From NCBI RefSeq assembly GCF_045291395.1, contig NZ_CP152342.1, forward strand, positions 4,278,001 to 4,342,000: a stretch of 64,000 nt of DNA. Direction: 5' to 3'. Source of the DNA: MR-S7 sp000400995 (lineage in GTDB: Bacteria > Pseudomonadota > Gammaproteobacteria > Burkholderiales > Burkholderiaceae_C). The first letter of the stretch is position 1; each line of letters starts with the position of its first letter. Below are positions 60,412 through 64,000 of the stretch, in pieces. The position numbers and the translations under genes were made by a program. Under the pieces are notes generated by a model. It had not been told where the DNA came from. It did not search any database and saw only the letters and a program-made list of their open reading frames with translations.

Positions 60412-61959
60412 ATGTCCTCGTTCATCGACGCCCGCATGCTCAAGCACTGGCTGCACGACGGCCAGGAGATCGCCCTGCTCGACGTGCGCGAGCACGGCCA
60501 GTACGGCGAATCGCACCTGTTCTACGCCACGCCGCTGCCCTACAGCCGGCTGGAGCTGGACGTGGCGCGCCTCGTGCCGCGCCCCTCCGTGCGCACGGTG
60601 GTCTGCGACGGCGGCGACGGCGTGGCCGAGCGCGCGGCGGCGCGTCTGCGGGCGCTGGGCTACACGCAGGTAGCCGTGCTGCAGGGCGGCACGCCCGCAT
60701 GGCGCGACGCGGGCTACACGCTGTTCGCGGGCGTGAACCTGCCGTCCAAGACCTTCGGCGAGCTGGTGGAGCACGTCTGCCACACACCGCGCATCACGGC
60801 GCGGGAACTCGCCGCCATGCAGGCGGCCGGCACGCCGGTGGCGGTGCTGGACGGGCGGCCGGTGGCGGAGTTCGGCAAGATGAACATTCCCGGCGCCCTC
60901 TGCTGCCCCAACGGCGAGCTGGCCTGGCGCGTGCGCAGCCTCGTTCCCGACGAAACGACACCCATCGTCGTCAACTGCGCGGGCCGCACGCGCTCCCTGA
61001 TCGGCGCGCAGACGCTCATCCACCTGGGCCTGCCCAACCCCGTGTATGCGCTGGAGAACGGCACGCAGGGCTGGTTCCTGGCCGACCTGCCTTTGGCGCA
61101 CGGCGGCACGCGCCGCTATGCCGACGGTTCCGGCAGCCCCTTCCTGCGCCCGCAGGCCCAGGCCCTGGCCCGGCGCATGGGCGTGCCCGAGGTGGATGCC
61201 TCCACCGTGCGGCGCTGGGCCGACACGCCCACGCGCACGCTGTTCCTCTGCGACGTGCGCACGCCGGAGGAGTTCGCTGCCGGCACGCTGCCCGGCGCGC
61301 AGCACACGCCGGGCGGGCAGCTGGTCCAGGCGCTGGACCAGTACGTGGGCGTGCGCGGCGCGCGGCTGGTGCTGTTCGACGGCGACGGCCCTGCCGATGG
61401 AGTGCGCGCGCCCGTGGTGGCCAGCTGGCTGCGCCAGATGGGGCACGATGCCTGCGTGCTGCGGGGCGGCCTGCACAGCGGCCTGGCGCTGGACGTTGCG
61501 CAGGCGCCCGCCGCGCCCGCGCTGCCCACGGTCGCCCCGGCCGCGCTGGCGCAGCGCAGCGACGTGGCCGTGGTGGACCTGCGCGCGGGCATGCAGTACC
61601 GCGCCGGGCACATTCCCGGCGCGCGCTGGTCGATCCGCCCGCGCCTAGCGCACGACCTGGGCGGGGACACGCGCGACGTGGTGCTGGTGGCCGACGATGC
61701 CCGGCTCGCCGCCTGGAGCGCGCTCGAGCTGCCGCGCACGCCGCTGCTGCTCGCGGGCGGCATGGCGGCCTGGCTGGAGGCGGGCCTGCCCGCGGAGGCC
61801 ACGCCGCACAGCCCCGGCGATGCGCAGTGCATCGACTACCTGTTCTTCGTGCACGACCGCCACGACGGCAACAAGGAGGCCGCGCGGCAGTACCTGGCGT
61901 GGGAGACGGGGCTGCTCGGGCAGTTGGACCCGCAGGAGCGGGCCGGCTTTCTCATTTAA
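60412..61959 (+). CDS. Multidomain rhodanese-like sulfurtransferase (four domains)
   Basis: Protein of 515 aa made of four tandem rhodanese-like domains. Domain 1 (about 1-105) has a loop cysteine, Cys65 in VVCDGGDG. Domain 2 (about 125-230) has the full active loop, Cys189 in VVNCAGRTRS. Domain 3 (about 260-365) has Asp323 in LVLFDGDG instead of Cys. Domain 4 (about 375-470) has VLVADDARLA without Cys. So probably one or two domains are catalytic and the others structural. It carries sulfane sulfur from a donor such as thiosulfate or persulfide to cyanide or another thiol. It follows the thiol dioxygenase gene by 155 bases. Confidence 0.9.
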   Translation: MSSFIDARMLKHWLHDGQEIALLDVREHGQYGESHLFYATPLPYSRLELDVARLVPRPSVRTVVCDGGDGVAERAAARLRALGYTQVAVLQGGTPAWRDAGYTLFAGVNLPSKTFGELVEHVCHTPRITARELAAMQAAGTPVAVLDGRPVAEFGKMNIPGALCCPNGELAWRVRSLVPDETTPIVVNCAGRTRSLIGAQTLIHLGLPNPVYALENGTQGWFLADLPLAHGGTRRYADGSGSPFLRPQAQALARRMGVPEVDASTVRRWADTPTRTLFLCDVRTPEEFAAGTLPGAQHTPGGQLVQALDQYVGVRGARLVLFDGDGPADGVRAPVVASWLRQMGHDACVLRGGLHSGLALDVAQAPAAPALPTVAPAALAQRSDVAVVDLRAGMQYRAGHIPGARWSIRPRLAHDLGGDTRDVVLVADDARLAAWSALELPRTPLLLAGGMAAWLEAGLPAEATPHSPGDAQCIDYLFFVHDRHDGNKEAARQYLAWETGLLGQLDPQERAGFLI

Positions 61960-61962
61960 AGC

Positions 61963-62012
61963 GAAAACGGGCTCCAGCGCCCGCCCATCAAGCTCTGGCA
62001 GCTATGATTTTG
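61963..62012. repeat. Interspersed palindromic repeat (copy 12, degenerate)
   Basis: AACGGGCTCCAGCGC, then ATCAAGCTCTGGCAGCTATG: both halves are recognisable but the core stem is decayed. It lies between convergent genes, and its right half encodes the last residues and stop of the CitE-like gene. Confidence 0.65.
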
Positions 62013-62872
62013 GAAGTGCGCTGGCACGCCCAGGCATGGCGCGCCAGCGTGCGCTCGGCCAGGCGCAGCACGGGCGCATCGACCATCTTGCCGCCCACCA
62101 CGCACACGCCGCCCTGCGCGGCCTGCATGGCCTGCACGACGGCCTGCGCGTGCGCCACGGCCTCGGCCGACGGGGCGAACACGCCGTTGACCAGCGGCAC
62201 CTGGGCCGGGTGGATGCACAGCTTGGCGCCGAAGCCCATGCGCCGGGCGCGGCGCGTGTCGGCCTCGGTGCGGGCCGCATCGCGCGTGTCGACGGTCACG
62301 CCGTCCACCGGCTGCGCCAGCCCCGCCCGGCGCGAGGCCATGACCAGGGCCATGCGCGTGGGCAGCAGCTCGCCCTCGTCGGCCGCGCACTGCATGCCCG
62401 CGTCCACCTGGAAGTCGAGGTGGCCGAACGCCAGGCGCGCCACCTGCGGCGCGGCGGCGATGGCGTCCAGCGCGTCGATGCCGGCCACGCTTTCGATGAG
62501 CGGCACCAGCGCACAGCCGCCGCCCGCGGCCTCGGCCGCCTGCCGCAGCACGCCGGCCCCTTCGGCCTTGGGCACCATGGCGCCCGCCACGCCGGCCTCC
62601 GCAAGCCGCGCCAGCGCCTGCAGGTCGGCGCCGAACCACGCGCTGCCCTGGGCGTTGATGCGCACCAGCAGGCGCGCGCGGTCGGCGGGCGGCAGCGCCT
62701 GCACGGCCTGCTCCAGCGCGGCGCGGGCGGCATCCTTGTCGCCCGGGGCCACGGCATCCTCCCAGTCGGCGATGACCATGTCGGCCCCGCTGGCCAGGGC
62801 CTTGCCCAGCCGCGCGGGCTGGGTGGCGGGCACGAAGAGGAAGGTGCAGGCGTGCTGCAGCAGGTCGGCCAT
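61988..62872 (-). CDS. HpcH/HpaI aldolase / CoA ester lyase (CitE-like)
   Basis: CitE-like beta-barrel lyase of 294 aa that cleaves or forms C-C bonds in CoA esters such as malyl-CoA or citramalyl-CoA. Typical sites: FVPATQPARLGKALASGADM then VIADWEDAVAPGDK, the metal region VPLIESVAG, FGHLDFQVDAGMQ, and the C-terminal KLCIHPAQVPLVN. The tail SKIIAARA comes from a palindromic repeat. It follows the Bug gene by 5 bases. The ATG at 62872 fits the family start. Confidence 0.92.
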   Translation of the reverse strand: MADLLQHACTFLFVPATQPARLGKALASGADMVIADWEDAVAPGDKDAARAALEQAVQALPPADRARLLVRINAQGSAWFGADLQALARLAEAGVAGAMVPKAEGAGVLRQAAEAAGGGCALVPLIESVAGIDALDAIAAAPQVARLAFGHLDFQVDAGMQCAADEGELLPTRMALVMASRRAGLAQPVDGVTVDTRDAARTEADTRRARRMGFGAKLCIHPAQVPLVNGVFAPSAEAVAHAQAVVQAMQAAQGGVCVVGGKMVDAPVLRLAERTLARHAWACQRTSKIIAARA

Positions 62873-62877
62873 GGGCC

Positions 62878-63879
62878 TTACTCGGCCGAGACGCCGGCCG
62901 CCTTGATCACCTTGTCCCAGCGCGCCACCTCGGCCTCCAGGTGCTTGCGCAGGCCTTCGGGCGTGGCCTTCTCGGGCGTGGCGAGGTCGGAGCTCAGCTC
63001 GGCGATGCGCTTCTTGACGTTGTCGTCCTTGATCGCCACGTTGAGCGCCTTGTTCAGCTTGTCGATGACTTCCTTGGGCGTGCCCTTGGGTGCGTACATG
63101 CCGTGCCACACCTTCACGTCGAAGCCCTTGAGGCCCTGCTCGTCGAGTGTGGGGATGTCGGGCAGCGACGACAGGCGCTGGGGCGTGGTCACTCCGAACA
63201 CCTTGGCGCGCTTGCCGTCCTGGATGACGGGCACGGTCTGCGTGGTCTGGTCGCACAGCAGGTCCACCTGGCCGCCCATGAGGTCGTTCATGGCGGGGCC
63301 GGCGCCCTTGTAGGGCACGGTGGTCAGCTTCACGCCGACCTGGTGCATGAACAGCATGCCGCACAGCTGCGACACCGCGCCGATGCCCGCGTTGGCCAGC
63401 GACACCTTGTCCTGGTTCTTGCGCACGTAGTCGAGCAGCTCGGGGAAGGTGTTGGCCGGGAAGTCCTTGCGCGACAGCAGGGTCATGGGCACGTCGAGCA
63501 CCTGGCCGATGTACTCGAAGTCTCTCAAAGGGTCGTAGGGCAGCTTCTTGTAGAGCGCGGGCGCGGTGGCCATGCCCATGTGGTGGATCAGGATGGTGTA
63601 GCCGTCGTTCTTGGACTTGGCCACGCGGTTGGGCGCGATGGTGCCGCCCGCACCCACGGTGTTTTCCACCACCACGGTCTGGCCCAGCGACTGGCCCATG
63701 GGCACGGCCAGCAGGCGCGCCACCACGTCGGTGGGGCCGCCGGCGCTGTAGGGCACGACGAGGGTGACGGTCTTCTCGGGCCAGGTGGCCGCCTGGGCCA
63801 TGCCCATGGCCAGCAGGACGCAGGCGGATGCGATGGCTCCCGCCATGCGGCGGCGGATCAGGGCGGTGTTGTGCGTCAT
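62878..63879 (-). CDS. Bug-family substrate-binding protein
   Basis: Bug/TctC periplasmic binding protein of 333 aa. The signal peptide (MTHNTALIRRRMAGAIASAC, cleavage at AQA|ATWP) is followed by EKTVTLVVPYSAGGPTDVVA, KNDGYTILIHHMG and VPYKGAGPAMNDLMGGQVDL. AGGAGAC precedes the ATG at 63879. It forms an operon with the CitE-like lyase, 5 bases apart, and with the gene ending at 63947. The ligand is unknown but is presumably an acid that becomes a CoA ester. Confidence 0.95.
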   Translation of the reverse strand: MTHNTALIRRRMAGAIASACVLLAMGMAQAATWPEKTVTLVVPYSAGGPTDVVARLLAVPMGQSLGQTVVVENTVGAGGTIAPNRVAKSKNDGYTILIHHMGMATAPALYKKLPYDPLRDFEYIGQVLDVPMTLLSRKDFPANTFPELLDYVRKNQDKVSLANAGIGAVSQLCGMLFMHQVGVKLTTVPYKGAGPAMNDLMGGQVDLLCDQTTQTVPVIQDGKRAKVFGVTTPQRLSSLPDIPTLDEQGLKGFDVKVWHGMYAPKGTPKEVIDKLNKALNVAIKDDNVKKRIAELSSDLATPEKATPEGLRKHLEAEVARWDKVIKAAGVSAE

Positions 63880-63946
63880 AGTGTCTCCTGTTGTTCGGGG
63901 GGTTGAGAGGTGCGCCGGCACATCCCCAGCGTGCCGGCGTCCGGAT

Positions 63947-64000
63947 TCATGGCTGTGCCACCAGCCGCTCCACGCGGCCCCACTGCGCGACCTGCCACAG
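63947..64000 (-). CDS. 3' end of a gene running off the right edge (unidentified)
   Basis: Seventeen codons are readable on the minus strand (LWQVAQWGRVERLVAQP) before a TGA at 63947-63949. In similar clusters a CoA-transferase or dehydratase often precedes the Bug and CitE-like genes, but the visible piece is too short to name. The 67 bases between it and the Bug start hold only the Bug ribosome-binding site. Confidence 0.4.
   Translation of the reverse strand: MWQVAQWGRVERLVAQP

Overview
The window is a very GC-rich, densely coding stretch of a bacterial chromosome, most likely from the Burkholderiales, family Comamonadaceae (Acidovorax/Delftia/Comamonas-like). The pointers are six Bug-type (TctC-like) solute-binding proteins, a MetH lacking the homocysteine domain behind an SAH riboswitch, a torF-glnK-amtB operon with a sigma-54 promoter, an IPTL-CTERM remnant, a PACE efflux gene, and a family of GCGCTT...AAGCGC intergenic palindromes. 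I saw no rRNA, tRNA, CRISPR array, prophage or complete insertion sequence.

Layout. 1-13987: a catabolic island. It has an IclR regulator (cut by the left edge), then on the minus strand an acyl-CoA dehydrogenase, a Bug protein and an ADP-forming acyl-CoA synthetase joined by ATGA overlaps. Divergent from these is a plus-strand run of MmgE/PrpD, an SCP2-like protein, an alpha/beta hydrolase, two HIBADH-type dehydrogenases, an orphan LivJ-type binding protein, an MBL hydrolase, a Bug protein and an aldehyde dehydrogenase. 14076-20486: orphan HigA-like antitoxin, LysR regulator with a frameshifted SMP-30 gene, the nitrogen operon torF-glnK-amtB, and comM. 20501-24183: IclR, TauD-like dioxygenase, MetX-like hydrolase and Bug protein, with a palindromic operator. 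24265-29385: glycerophosphodiesterase, two fused gene remnants (AraC and IPTL-CTERM), a chemoreceptor, a hydrolase-LuxR fusion regulator and a MITE-like palindrome. 29386-33984: a branched-chain amino-acid type ABC transporter reduced to three reading frames, because LivG-LivF and LivH-LivM are each fused; its binding-protein gene is frameshifted in a G tract. 34187-37299: ferredoxin-NADP reductase, glycine-zipper protein, YihY/BrkB membrane protein, shikimate kinase. 37307-41544: GntR, aldehyde dehydrogenase, HIBADH and Bug protein. 41579-44314: metH with SAH riboswitch. 44517-45985: two lipoproteins. 46028-49650: sigma-54 activator divergent from an orphan Rieske protein and CcoG. 49714-53508: PACE efflux pump with divergent LysR, PPK2, glutamate dehydrogenase. 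53513-58673: IclR, thiolase, AMP-forming ligase, Bug protein and PaaI thioesterase, with two matching operator palindromes. 58721-61959: LysR, thiol dioxygenase, four-domain rhodanese. 61988-64000: CitE-like lyase, Bug protein and the 3' end of one more gene.

How it works together. Much of the window is a set of small, separately regulated peripheral catabolic modules. Each typically has a regulator, a periplasmic Bug binding protein and CoA-, aldehyde- or hydroxyacid-metabolising enzymes. Housekeeping genes for nitrogen uptake, methionine synthesis, aromatic amino-acid synthesis, competence and redox lie between them. A palindromic repeat of at least twelve copies sits at gene 3' ends. It overlaps several stop codons, supplies C-terminal tails, encodes the LivG-LivF linker and lies inside one coding region. 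Three genes each lack exactly one base in a G/C run, which could be real mutation or sequencing error. No gene-free stretch exceeds 300 bases; the nearest case, 25372-26078, is filled by two gene remnants.
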